DNA of 64,000 nucleotides from Pedobacter polaris (GTDB taxonomy: Bacteria; Bacteroidota; Bacteroidia; Sphingobacteriales; Sphingobacteriaceae). The DNA lies in the NCBI RefSeq assembly GCF_005116505.1, contig NZ_SWBR01000002.1:434314-498313 (forward strand). The letters run 5' to 3'. Shown here in pieces: positions 23,879 to 33,800 of the stretch. Numbering within the stretch: the first letter of the stretch is position 1; each line of letters starts with the position of its first letter. The notes below the pieces were generated by a model. That model saw only the letters and a program-made list of their open reading frames with translations, was not told the DNA's origin and did no database searches. Made by a program: the position numbers and the translations under genes.

Positions 23879-23951
23879 TGATCCCGCTGGGATTCGAACC
23901 CAGGACCACTACATTAAAAGTGTAATGCTCTACCAGCTGAGCTACGGAATC
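23879..23951 (-). tRNA. tRNA-Lys (anticodon TTT), copy 2
   Basis: Identical in all 73 bases to copy 1 at 3687-3759, with the same cloverleaf and anticodon TTT. Flanking DNA differs except for the promoter layout. Confidence 0.97.
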
Positions 23952-23991
23952 AATTTAAAGTTTTCGTTTAACCGTTTCCTTTAAAGTGGTG

Positions 23992-24022
23992 CAAATATAG
24001 CTTTATGGAATTTTTAATGCAA
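23992..24022 (-). promoter_or_regulatory. Bacteroidota-type promoter of tRNA-Lys copy 2
   Basis: Minus-strand TTG (24020-24022), 20-base spacer, TATATTTG (23992-23999), about 40 bases before the tRNA 5' end. Confidence 0.72.
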
Positions 24023-24164
24023 GGTTTTTTTTTGGCAATGCCGTAGTCTACTGATTTATAAGGGGATTAATTATTAATTACATAATTTGAATTTAACAAT
24101 AGCCGTTTTAGACTTAAAAATTTTGTAAAATTGTTTACGAATCAAAGCTAATCCGTCATCCAAT

Positions 24165-26327
24165 ATGCAATTTAAGTTCACCACCCTTCTGTTATTCTGC
24201 TGTTCATCTTTCTGTTTTGCACAAAATGCACCTTACCTAAATACACAATTACCTTTAGAAACTCGTGTTAAAGATTTACTGAAAAGAATGACCTTAGAAG
24301 AGAAAGCTTTGCAGATGGATAACCGCACACCAGCAATAGAGCGGTTAAAAATACCTGCTTACGATTGGTGGAACGAAGCTTTGCATGGTGTAGCAAGGGC
24401 AGGTTTAGCCACTTCATTTCCTCAGCCCATTGGTTTGGCGGCAACTTTTAATACAGCTGGCATTTTTACAATGGGAACAATGGTTAGTGATGAGGCAAGG
24501 GCAAAACACCATCAATTTGTAAGAGAAGGTAATAGGAAAGAATATACAGGGCTAACATTCTATTCACCCAATGTAAACATTTTCAGAGATCCACGTTGGG
24601 GCAGAGGTCATGAGACCTTTGGCGAAGACCCATATTTAACCGGAAAACTGGGTGTAGCTTTTGTTAAAAGCATGCAGGGGGAGGATCCTCGCTATTTTAA
24701 AACGATTACTACAGCTAAACACTTTGCTGTACATAGCGGACCAGAACCAAGCAGACATGAGTTTGATGCTAGGCCTAGCAAAAGAGATTTATGGGAAACC
24801 TATCTGCCTGCTTTTAAAATGTTAGCACAAGAAGGGCACGTGTATTCTTTTATGTGCGCCTACAATCGCCTGTATGGTCAACCTTGCTGCAGTGATGCTT
24901 TTTTATTAAATGATATCCTCCGCAACAAATGGAATTTTAAAGGTTTTGTAGCAACTGATTGTGGTGCGGTATACGATTTTTATATGTTTCATAAAACGGC
25001 TAAAGATAGTGTGGAAGCTGTAGCACAAGCCATAAAAGCAGGTGCAGATAACCAGTGTTATGGATATGCAAAAGCCGTTATTCCGGCTATAAAACAAGGT
25101 CTATTGAAAGAAAGTGAATTAGATACAGCTGTTGCTAGGTTATTAAGAGCCAAGTTTAAATTAGGGGTTTTTGATTCAGATGAATCTAATCCGTATTCGA
25201 AAATTCCTTACAGTGTGGTTAATAATGAAGCACATCAAGCTCATGCGTTAAAAATGGCAAAGGAATCTATTGTTTTGCTAAAAAATAGAGGAAACATTCT
25301 GCCATTAAAAAGTAACTTGAAAAACTTGGCCGTTATTGGACCAAATGCAAACGACTCGGCAGTTTTATTAGGAAACTATAATGGTGACCCTAAACATATT
25401 GTTACACCATTAGAGGGCATTCAAAAAGCTTTCTTAAACGCAAATGTAATGTATGCCAAAGGCTGTAATGTGATAGATACTCCAAACTATAACCATCAAA
25501 AAGAATTTGATGAGGCTTTAAAGATTGCTGCAAAAGCCGAAGTGATTGTTTTTGTAGGTGGAATTTCACCCAGATTGGAAGGAGAGGAGTTGAAGGTTAA
25601 AGTGCCAGGATTTTTAGGGGGCGATAAAACAGATTTGAATTTACCTGCTATTCAAACTCAATTGTTAAAAGAATTAAAAAAACTGGGAAAACCTATTGTA
25701 CTGGTGCTGTTAAATGGAAGTGCTTTAGCTATCAATTGGGAACAAGAAAACTTAGATGCCATAGTTGAGACTTGGTATGGTGGTGAAAAAGGGGGTGCAG
25801 CATTGGCTGATGTATTGATTGGGAAATATAATCCAGCGGGAAGACTTCCAATTACTTTTTATAAATCGATTGCTGATATTCCTGCTTTTGACGATTACAG
25901 CATGACTGGAAAAACGTATCGTTACGTAAGCAAACCTGTGCTTTATCCTTTTGGCTATGGCTTAAGTTATACCAACTTTACGTACAGCAATTTAAAATTA
26001 TCATCAACAAAATTGACAGCCAGGTCACCTTTAAAAATAAACTTAATTGTTAAAAATACAGGTACTTATGATGGTGATGAAGTAGTTCAACTTTACATTA
26101 AACAAGTAGGTATAGACATGCCTTTAAAAGAGTTGAAAGGCTTTAAGCGCATTCATTTAAAGAAAGGAACACAACAGCATTTAACCTTCGAACTAAAGGC
26201 GTCTGATATTCAGCACTACGATGCCAAATTAGATGATTTAAAAACTAAAGCAGGTAAAGTCCAACTGATGATTGGCCCATCTTCTGCTAAAGCTAAATTA
26301 GTAGCAACCTTTGAGCTAATTAAATAA
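24165..26327 (+). CDS. Glycoside hydrolase family 3 enzyme (beta-xylosidase or beta-glucosidase type)
   Basis: 720 residues. A signal peptide (1-20, ending FCFAQ) sends it to the periplasm or outside. Order: GH3 barrel (about 30-345) with GHETFGEDPYLTGKLGVAFV, KHFAVHSGPEPSRH and the nucleophile Asp265 in FVATDCGAVYDF; GH3 C-terminal domain (about 370-590) with IVFVGGISPRLEGEELKVKV; and a fibronectin type III-like domain (about 635-710, ELKGFKRIHLKKGTQ). HFAVHSGPE and the Glu-rich second domain resemble beta-xylosidase/arabinosidase members, but substrate is not fixed by sequence. Single gene. Confidence 0.93.
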   Translation: MQFKFTTLLLFCCSSFCFAQNAPYLNTQLPLETRVKDLLKRMTLEEKALQMDNRTPAIERLKIPAYDWWNEALHGVARAGLATSFPQPIGLAATFNTAGIFTMGTMVSDEARAKHHQFVREGNRKEYTGLTFYSPNVNIFRDPRWGRGHETFGEDPYLTGKLGVAFVKSMQGEDPRYFKTITTAKHFAVHSGPEPSRHEFDARPSKRDLWETYLPAFKMLAQEGHVYSFMCAYNRLYGQPCCSDAFLLNDILRNKWNFKGFVATDCGAVYDFYMFHKTAKDSVEAVAQAIKAGADNQCYGYAKAVIPAIKQGLLKESELDTAVARLLRAKFKLGVFDSDESNPYSKIPYSVVNNEAHQAHALKMAKESIVLLKNRGNILPLKSNLKNLAVIGPNANDSAVLLGNYNGDPKHIVTPLEGIQKAFLNANVMYAKGCNVIDTPNYNHQKEFDEALKIAAKAEVIVFVGGISPRLEGEELKVKVPGFLGGDKTDLNLPAIQTQLLKELKKLGKPIVLVLLNGSALAINWEQENLDAIVETWYGGEKGGAALADVLIGKYNPAGRLPITFYKSIADIPAFDDYSMTGKTYRYVSKPVLYPFGYGLSYTNFTYSNLKLSSTKLTARSPLKINLIVKNTGTYDGDEVVQLYIKQVGIDMPLKELKGFKRIHLKKGTQQHLTFELKASDIQHYDAKLDDLKTKAGKVQLMIGPSSAKAKLVATFELIK

Positions 26328-26421
26328 GTTTTACCACATATGCACACAACTATATTTACTATGTCCCTATGTGGTAAAAACTAAAGCAGGTAAGTCACTA
26401 CTTATGACTGTAAAAAGAGGA

Positions 26422-26448
26422 TGTCACCCTGAGCCTGTCGAAGGGTCG
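26422..26448. repeat. GTCAT-family intergenic repeat
   Basis: TGTCACCCTGAGCCTG with TCGAAGGGTCG; same element as 38713-38735 in opposite orientation. Confidence 0.6.
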
Positions 26449-26458
26449 TAAATTTCCC

Positions 26459-28510
26459 TTATATCTTCTCTTGTTTTTTAATACCGATGTTATACAACAC
26501 AAATCCCATAAACAAGAAGAACAGTACCCCTAAAATCTGGTAACCACCATCACCAAACCAACTGGTAAATAAGGGTTCGATGTTTACTTTACTCAAATTG
26601 TCTCTTACAGCAGGAATAACCATTAAAATAGCTACGATAACACCTGCAATGGCACCACCTGCCACTAAGCCTGTAGCAAATAAGTTGCCCGGTGCAATTT
26701 CTTCCTCTTCAGCAGATTTAGCCTTTTGTTTTTCTTTCCAATTGATTAAACCTTTAATTGCACCACCTGCAAAAATTGGAAGGGTAGTAGATAATGGCAA
26801 ATAAGCTCCAACTGCAAATGAAAGTGCATTAATTCCACAAAGTTCAATTGTTATGGCAATAAAAACCCCAACCAACACATACTGCCAATCTAAATTAAAT
26901 GACAACATTCCTTTAATTAATGTGGCCATTAAAGTAGCCTGTGGCGCAGCATAAGTTTCTGTTCCAATAGCATGATGAATGCCTTGTTTTAGCATTTCGG
27001 CAGTTGGGGTATCTAAAATTCTTACTGTTAAGCCAATTACTATAGAAGATACAATTGCACCAATAAATAAAGCAATCTGCTGGTATTTCGGTGTTGCTCC
27101 AATTAAATAGCCGGTTTTTAAATCTTGTGATGTTGCTCCTGCATTTGCAGCGGCAATACAAATCATTCCGCCAACTACTAAGGCCATTGGCTCATATATT
27201 TTGCCAGTCCATCCAACAGCTATAAAAACCAAACAAGTTCCCATAATGGTAGCAATGGTCATCCCAGAAATTGGATTATTACTAGAGCCAATTAAACCTA
27301 CAATTCGACTAGAAACGGTAACGAAAAATGCACCAAATACAATCACCAAAACCCCAATTAAGAGTTTATTAACAATGCTATCACCAGGAATTTGGGGTAA
27401 AACCGCCATCAATAAAATTAAGGCTAAACTTCCAATACCTACAATTTTGATAGATAGATCTCTATCGGTACGTTTAACTACACCACCAGCTTTACCTTCT
27501 TTAATAGAACTCACACTCTCTTTAAATGAAGAAATGATAGTAGGAATGGTTTTTAATAAAGTAATGAAACCCCCAGCAGCAACTGCTCCGGCACCAATTT
27601 GCTTTACAAATGCTTGGTAAATAGCTCGAGGGTAATCTGCAAAAGTTTGTGTCATCGGGTCCCAGCTACCAGCACCACCAGGTTTAGTAATATCTGCTAG
27701 TAAACCTAATTTAACCAATTGCTTTGCAGCAACTAATGGATCTATCAAAGTTGAGAGTAATGGGATTAAAGCTAACCAGGCTAAAACACCGCCTGCCACT
27801 AAAACACCCGCTATTTTTGGACCAATAATGTAACCCACACCCATATATTCTGGAGTAATTTCTCCACTAATTTGGGCTGATGGTAGGAATTTATTGGTTT
27901 GTTTAGATGCCCAAGTTGGAGCCTCTGCTACTACATGGAATACTTTCTGCATTAATGCATATACCAAAGAAAAACCTAATCCCCAGAAAGCTGTACGAGC
28001 AAAACTACCCCCTTTTTCTCCTGCTTGCAGAACTGAGGCACAAGCCGTACCTTCAGGATAAGGTAAATTATCGTGTTCTTTAACAATCAAAGATCTTCTG
28101 AGGGGAATCATCATCAATGTGCCTAAGATCCCACCTAAAATGGCGAGAATTAAAATGGTCATGTAATTGAAAAAAGCTTCTCCAGAGCTCTGACCTCCAA
28201 TGCCGCTTAAGAATAGAAATCCTGGTAAGGTAAAAACTACTCCAGCAGCAATAGATTCGCCCGCAGAGCCAGTAGTTTGGATAATGTTATTTTCTAATAT
28301 GGTAGTTTTGAAGAACCTTTTACCTAATGTAATGGCCAATACTGCAATTGGAATTGAGGCTGAAACTGTTAATCCAGCCTTTAAGGCCAAATATACGGTT
28401 GCTGCTCCAAAAATTATTCCGGCAATACAGCCTAATAAAATTGATTTGATGGTAAACTCTGCAACATTACTTTCTGCAGGTACAAAAGGTTTAAATTCTT
28501 CTTTACTCAT
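26459..28510 (-). CDS. OPT-family oligopeptide transporter
   Basis: 683 residues with about 15 membrane helices and no signal peptide. The family's LKAGLTVSASIPIAVLAITLG at about 43-63 and the G-S-A-G-E-S-I-A-A-G motif (about 82-92) are clear, as are NNPISGMTIATIMGTCLV and GATSQDLKTGYLIGATP. OPT proteins import peptides or metal chelates by proton coupling across the inner membrane. A hydrophilic loop with KEKQKAKSAEEEE occurs near 600. It stands between repeats with no partner gene. Confidence 0.95.
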   Translation of the reverse strand: MSKEEFKPFVPAESNVAEFTIKSILLGCIAGIIFGAATVYLALKAGLTVSASIPIAVLAITLGKRFFKTTILENNIIQTTGSAGESIAAGVVFTLPGFLFLSGIGGQSSGEAFFNYMTILILAILGGILGTLMMIPLRRSLIVKEHDNLPYPEGTACASVLQAGEKGGSFARTAFWGLGFSLVYALMQKVFHVVAEAPTWASKQTNKFLPSAQISGEITPEYMGVGYIIGPKIAGVLVAGGVLAWLALIPLLSTLIDPLVAAKQLVKLGLLADITKPGGAGSWDPMTQTFADYPRAIYQAFVKQIGAGAVAAGGFITLLKTIPTIISSFKESVSSIKEGKAGGVVKRTDRDLSIKIVGIGSLALILLMAVLPQIPGDSIVNKLLIGVLVIVFGAFFVTVSSRIVGLIGSSNNPISGMTIATIMGTCLVFIAVGWTGKIYEPMALVVGGMICIAAANAGATSQDLKTGYLIGATPKYQQIALFIGAIVSSIVIGLTVRILDTPTAEMLKQGIHHAIGTETYAAPQATLMATLIKGMLSFNLDWQYVLVGVFIAITIELCGINALSFAVGAYLPLSTTLPIFAGGAIKGLINWKEKQKAKSAEEEEIAPGNLFATGLVAGGAIAGVIVAILMVIPAVRDNLSKVNIEPLFTSWFGDGGYQILGVLFFLFMGFVLYNIGIKKQEKI

Positions 28511-28580
28511 TTGAACAAGATTAGAGAATAAAGATAATTTTTTTTACGAATATCTTCATCATTTATACGAGAAGTGGATA

Positions 28581-28620
28581 ACGTCATTTCGAAATGAGCT
28601 TTTGCGATTGAGAAATCTCT
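28581..28620. repeat. GTCAT-family intergenic repeat
   Basis: CGTCATTTCGAAATGAG followed by GAGAAATCTC, matching the form at 37016-37051. A second weaker block follows near 28689-28725 (CTGTTCCTCGTTCGCTAGG). The 243-base gap has no gene. Confidence 0.5.
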
Positions 28621-28753
28621 AAGTTTCATGAGCACTTACCAAATTTCTGTTCTCATTAAGCCAGCAATTCTTAGCCAAGAGCTATATCACTGTTCCTCGT
28701 TCGCTAGGATGCCTCAAGATGGAGAAGACGAAAATTATTAAGATATTAGCAGA

Positions 28754-29251
28754 ATGAAGAATAAAGCAATTTTTTTAGATAGAGATGGAGTTTTAAATCA
28801 CGAGATAAACGATTATATATGTAGGGTAGAGGATTTTGAAGTATTGGAATATCAAATTCCACCATTAAAGAAATTTTATGATGAAGGGTATTTATTAATT
28901 GTAATTACCAACCAAGGCGGAATTGCCTTAAATAGATATACAGAACAGGGCCTAGCAGAAATGCACCAGATTTTATTTAATACTTATCAAAAACAAGGCG
29001 TAACCTTTAAGGATGCCTACCATTGCCCGCATCATCCAACTGTTAACGATCCGTGCTTATGTAGAAAACCAGGTTCTGGGATGATATTAGATGCAATTGC
29101 AAAATACGATATCGATCCAACTTTATCTGTTATGATTGGAGATAAAACAAGAGACGTTGAAGCAGCAAATGGAGCAGGAGTGAAGGGCATCTTAATTGAA
29201 CCTGACGAGCAGATTGATTATGATAAAGTGAAAGAAGTTCTAGCAAATTAG
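28754..29251 (+). CDS. gmhB: D-glycero-D-manno-heptose 1,7-bisphosphate phosphatase, HAD-IIIA
   Basis: 165 residues. HAD motif I FLDRDGVLN (nucleophile Asp near residue 8), motif II VITNQGG, motif III CRKPGSGM and motif IV IGDKTRDVEAA are all present. A zinc site is formed by CPHHP and CLCRKP (Cys-His-Cys-Cys) around 90-107, the mark of GmhB-type enzymes. It would dephosphorylate heptose bisphosphate for lipopolysaccharide inner core. A sequence-only alternative is a related histidinol-phosphate phosphatase. It faces the transaldolase across a shared terminator. Confidence 0.9.
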   Translation: MKNKAIFLDRDGVLNHEINDYICRVEDFEVLEYQIPPLKKFYDEGYLLIVITNQGGIALNRYTEQGLAEMHQILFNTYQKQGVTFKDAYHCPHHPTVNDPCLCRKPGSGMILDAIAKYDIDPTLSVMIGDKTRDVEAANGAGVKGILIEPDEQIDYDKVKEVLAN

Positions 29252-29258
29252 CTGGTAT

Positions 29259-29352
29259 TGTCATTCCGACTTTGGGGAATCTCAGCATGAATTTACTTCA
29301 GAGATTAGCTTCGCTGAGGCCTTCGGGGTTCTTCGTTTCACTCAGGATGACA
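29259..29352. repeat. GTCAT-family intergenic repeat, long form
   Basis: TGTCATTCCGACTTTGGGGA at the left and CACTCAGGATGACA at the right form the arms of a 94-bp palindrome-like element between gmhB and the terminator. Confidence 0.55.
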
Positions 29353-29360
29353 AAATAAAA

Positions 29361-29385
29361 AAAGCCTCGAAATATTCGAGGCTTT
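29361..29385. terminator. Bidirectional intrinsic terminator
   Basis: Perfect 11-bp stem AAAGCCTCGAA/TTCGAGGCTTT with a 3-base loop, between the converging gmhB and transaldolase genes. Confidence 0.85.
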
Positions 29386-29416
29386 CAATATGTTTAATGA
29401 TCGGGATGACGATCGA

Positions 29417-30076
29417 TTATTTTCCGCTTGCTTTAGCATGATCTGCTAAGAAAGTAGCTAAACCACTATCAGTTAATGGGTGTTTTAATAAAGCTGTAAT
29501 AGCAGCTAAAGGAGCTGTAATTACATCAGCACCTAATTTAGCACATGCTACAATATGTAATGGACCACGTATTGATGCAGCTAAAATTTCAGTAGGGTAA
29601 CCGTAGTTATCAAAAATTAAACGGATATCTTCAATTAATTGTAAACCATCAGTAGAAATATCATCTAAACGACCTAAAAATGGAGATACATAACTTGCAC
29701 CAGCCTTAGCAGCCAATAATGCCTGTCCTGGAGAGAAAATTAAAGTACAGTTGGTTCTAATTCCTTTTCCAGAAAAATATTTAATGGCTTTAATACCATC
29801 TTTAATCATAGGTACTTTAACCACAATTTTAGGGTTTAAAGCAGCTAATGCTTCACCTTCTTTAATAATGCCATCATAATCAGTAGCAATTACTTCAGCA
29901 CTTACATTATCATCAACAATATCACAAATCGCTTTGTAATGAGCCAATACATTCGCTTCGCCGGTAATACCTTCTTTGGCCATTAGGCTTGGGTTAGTAG
30001 TTACTCCATCTAAAACGCCTAAATCTTGTGCTTCTTTAATGTTATCAAGATTTGCGGTATCAATAAAAAATTTCAT
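29417..30076 (-). CDS. Short-type transaldolase / fructose-6-phosphate aldolase
   Basis: 219 residues, the short-form length. [20 protein letters not shown] at the start, [13 protein letters not shown], the Schiff-base Lys87 in IVVKVPMI, and [20 protein letters not shown] are classic, with [20 protein letters not shown] near the end. These enzymes move a dihydroxyacetone unit in the pentose-phosphate pathway or act as fructose-6-phosphate aldolase; the sequence does not decide. Cytoplasmic. No operon partner. Confidence 0.93.
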   Translation of the reverse strand: MKFFIDTANLDNIKEAQDLGVLDGVTTNPSLMAKEGITGEANVLAHYKAICDIVDDNVSAEVIATDYDGIIKEGEALAALNPKIVVKVPMIKDGIKAIKYFSGKGIRTNCTLIFSPGQALLAAKAGASYVSPFLGRLDDISTDGLQLIEDIRLIFDNYGYPTEILAASIRGPLHIVACAKLGADVITAPLAAITALLKHPLTDSGLATFLADHAKASGK

Positions 30077-30164
30077 AGTCCCTAGAATTCCGTGAGGAAA
30101 ATTTAAAATGACAAAAACCCTGATTAGTTTAACATCGCCCCTTCAGGGGGTAAGGGGAAAAAAT

Positions 30165-30261
30165 GGGCAAGCAACTTTTATCGCACCGCTACAACCTTCT
30201 ACCCTTGCTTCGTTCCCGCCCTGGGGGAGTTCAAAGGGAGCTGATCGTAAAAGACTTGCCC
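30165..30261. repeat. Inverted-repeat element upstream of transaldolase
   Basis: Left arm GGGCAAGCAACTTTTATCG and right arm CGTAAAAGACTTGCCC pair with two small bulges around a loop of about 60 bases. GC-rich blocks (CCCCTTCAGGGGG; CGCCCTGGGGGAG) sit outside and inside. Resembles a dispersed element; not repeated elsewhere here. Confidence 0.5.
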
Positions 30262-30792
30262 GGCACAAAGGTAGAAAAAGGAAGCGTTTTACAAAAAGAA
30301 ATGTGCGAAAAATTAGATTAAAACATATATTACTGATTGTTAGTTTGTTATAGGCGGTTATATTTTACTGATGTATTGTTTTATTGTTGAGTTAGCATTT
30401 TATATTGTATAATTTGAAAAACTATGGTCATGCTTATCGGCATTTTCAGTCCTTCTTTTCATTACAATAAGGTTTATAATTTAATTGGAGTGGTTCTTGG
30501 CAAACTGCTATCCCTCACAGTAAAATTTCCCGTTGCTTCAACCTTTGGTAGGAGGCATCCTTTTAATCGTCTTTCATGACCAAAAGATACAATGGAAAGT
30601 CAGATTTACATAAATAATTGCACGTCAAAAACCTTTTCAATTCCCCTAAATTCAATTTCTTATGCAAGAATAGTATTTTTTCATATTAACAATATGGTAA
30701 ATGATAACGATATCAATTGCCATAATTGTAATAATTACTCTAATTTGTGGGTAAAATATAAATCTATCTCAAAAATATTACCGATTATGTAA

Positions 30793-30823
30793 TTTGTCAT
30801 AAAAAATGAGTATCTTAGTGTTT
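30793..30823 (+). promoter_or_regulatory. Weak promoter candidate for gltBD
   Basis: TTTG (30793-30796), 19-base spacer, TAGTGTTT (30816-30823): right spacing for the phylum's promoter, two mismatches to TAnnTTTG, 27 bases before the gltB start. Confidence 0.25.
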
Positions 30824-30849
30824 CCTATACACTAACTAATACCAATAGA

Positions 30850-33800
30850 ATGAACCACTTGAATGAACAACAAGGATTATACCGTAAAAGCTTCGAACAT
30901 GATGCCTGTGGCATTGGTTTCGTTGCGCATGTAAAGGGGCGAAAATCCCACCAAATTATCTCAGATGCCATTACCATTCTCGAAAACCTAGATCATCGTG
31001 GTGCTTGTGGTGCTGAACCAAATACAGGCGACGGAGCAGGGATTATGATTCAAGTGCCTCATGAATTTTTATTTGACGAATGTTTGAGAACTGGTTTCAG
31101 TTTACCTGCCTATGGCGATTATGGCGTTGGCCAACTCTTTTTGCCTAAAGAAATTCGTGCCAGAGAGGAGTGTCGTGAAATTATTTATCGTACTGCAGAA
31201 AAACTTGGACTAGAAGTACTGGGTTTTAGAAAAGTACAGATTGATACTACAGATATAGGCAATATGGCGCTGTCTGTAGAGCCAGAAATTGAACAAGTGT
31301 TTGTGGCTAGACCTTATCATATTGCTGAGGGGGCAGATTTTGAACGTAAACTATTCGTACTTAAGACTTATTTAACCAAAACGATTTACAATACAGTAGC
31401 CGGAAGTAAAGAAGATTTTTATATTGTTTCTTTTTCTTCTCGTACTATTATATATAAAGGTCAGCTAACTTCTTTGCAAGTTAGAACCTATTTTACAGAG
31501 TTAAGTGACAAACGTATGGTTTCGGCCTTTGGTTTAGTTCACTCACGTTTTGCAACCAATACTTTTCCATCTTGGAGATTAGCGCAACCTTTTAGATTTA
31601 TCGCCCATAATGGCGAGATCAATACCTTACAAGGTAACTTAAATTGGTTTAGATCTAGTGTTAAATCATTCGCATCTCCATATTTTACGCCAGAAGAATT
31701 GAATATGATTCTTCCAGTAATTGATGAAACGCAATCTGATTCTGGCTGTTTAGATAACGTAGTTGAATTGTTATTACATGCTGGTCGTTCATTGCCACAT
31801 GTATTGATGATGTTAATTCCTGAAGCTTGGGACGGAAATGAGGACATGGATCCGATTAAAAAGGCATTTTATGAATTCCATGCTTCATTAATGGAACCTT
31901 GGGATGGGCCTGCAGCTATCGCTTTTACAGATGGTAGGTTAATCGGCGCAACTTTAGATCGAAATGGCTTACGTCCGTCTCGTTATGCGCTAACCAGCGA
32001 TGACAGGGTAATTATGGCGTCAGAATCTGGCGCATTGGCAATTGACCAGAGCACGGTAATTGAAAAAGGCAGATTAACTCCAGGCAAAATGTTTGTAGTA
32101 GATATGCAACAAGGCCGAATTATCAGTGATCAAGAAATTAAACAACAAGTTTGCAGCCGCAGACCATATGCCGATTGGATTAATCAATACCAAATAAAAT
32201 TAGAAGAATTACCAGAACCAAGGGTAATGTTTACCAACTTGGCAGAAGATTCTATCTTTAAATACCAACAAGTTTTTGGATATAGTAGAGAAGACATTGA
32301 TTTGTTATTGAAACCAATGGCTATTGAAGGTAAAGAGGCAATTGGATCCATGGGTACAGATACTCCATTGGCGATTTTATCTAAGCAACCTCAACATCTT
32401 TCCTCTTACTTTAAGCAATTGTTTGCACAGGTAACCAATCCGCCAATTGATCCAATTCGTGAGAAAGTAGTGATGAGTTTGGCTGGGTTTATGGGTAATA
32501 ATGGTAACTTATTAGAAGAAAACCAGATGCAATGCCATTGCGTAGGCATTAAACATCCTATATTAACCAATTTAGAATTAGAGAAGCTACGTAGTATAGA
32601 TACTGGTTTATTCCAATCTAAAACATTACAAATGTATTTTAGAGCAGATGGAAAACCAGGCGCAATGCAAAAAGCTTTAGACCGTTTATGTCGCTATGCT
32701 GTAGATGCTGTAGAAGATGGTTTCCAAGTAATTGTACTTTCGGATAGAGCAATCGATTCAGAACATGCTGCTATTCCATCTTTATTAGCGGTTTCTTCTG
32801 TTCACCATCACTTAATTAGAAAAGGATATCGTGGTGCAGTTGGGATTGTAGTAGAAGCTGGTGATGTTTGGGAAGTACATCATTTTGCAACCTTAATCGG
32901 CTTTGGTGCAACAGCGGTAAATCCTTATTTAGCGTTAGAAACCATTAGAAGGTTTGATACAGAAAGTGGTTTAAAACCAGAAAAATTAATTTCAAATTAT
33001 ATCTATGCTGTAAATAATGGTTTGTTAAAGATTTTCTCTAAAATGGGAATTTCTACTTTACAATCTTATCACGGTGCTCAAATCTTTGAGATTTTGGGTA
33101 TCAATGAGCAAGTGGTTAATACACATTTTACAGGTGCGGTATCTCGTATTGGTGGTTTAGGTTTAGATGAAATTGCGCATGAAACGCTAATTAAACATCG
33201 TCGTAGTTTTGGACCAAAAACCCAAGCAGAACCTATTTTACCAACTGGTGGAACATATAAATGGAGAAGACGTGGAGAAAAACACTTGTTTAATCCAGAA
33301 ACCATTCACTTGTTACAAAATGCGACAAGAACGAATAACTATGCAACTTTCAAAAGATATTCTAAGTTAATTAACGAGCAAACACAACAAGCTTATACCA
33401 TTCGTGGTTTATTAGAATTTAATTATGCTCGCCCTGCAGTTAGCTTAGATGAAGTTGAATCTACAGAATCTATCTTAAAAAGATTTGCAACAGGGGCAAT
33501 GTCGTTTGGTTCAATTTCTCACGAAGCACACTCTACTTTAGCAATTGCCATGAACCGCATTGGCGGAAAAAGCAATACAGGAGAAGGTGGTGAGGATGAC
33601 ATGCGCTATGAAAAATTAGCAAATGGCGATTCAATGCGTTCGGCTATTAAACAAATTGCATCAGCACGTTTTGGCGTAACCAGTAATTATTTAACCAATG
33701 CTGATGAGCTACAGATTAAAATGGCACAAGGAGCAAAACCTGGTGAAGGTGGACAGTTGCCTGGTCATAAAGTAGATGACTGGATTGCAAGAGTTCGTCA

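Larger units (their letters stand above)
30077..30849. other. Long intergenic region before gltB with an inverted-repeat element
   Basis: 773 bases without a convincing gene. A frame at 30108-30353 is translation of GC-rich repeat sequence, and one at 30592-30792 has no coding character. The first 200 bases carry the inverted repeat listed separately; the last 60 may hold the gltB promoter. Confidence 0.6.

Noticed and set aside
3687..23951. Genomic island flanked by tRNA-Lys copies as att sites
   Set aside because: No integrase or phage gene lies between them, and the duplicated unit is a whole tRNA with its own promoter, not a 3' end fragment plus an att core.
30108..30353. 81-residue Arg-rich protein
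   Set aside because: It translates GC-rich inverted-repeat sequence and has no coding character or likely start.
30592..30792. 66-residue protein before gltB
   Set aside because: Asn/Ile-rich AT-driven frame in an intergenic region; no support.
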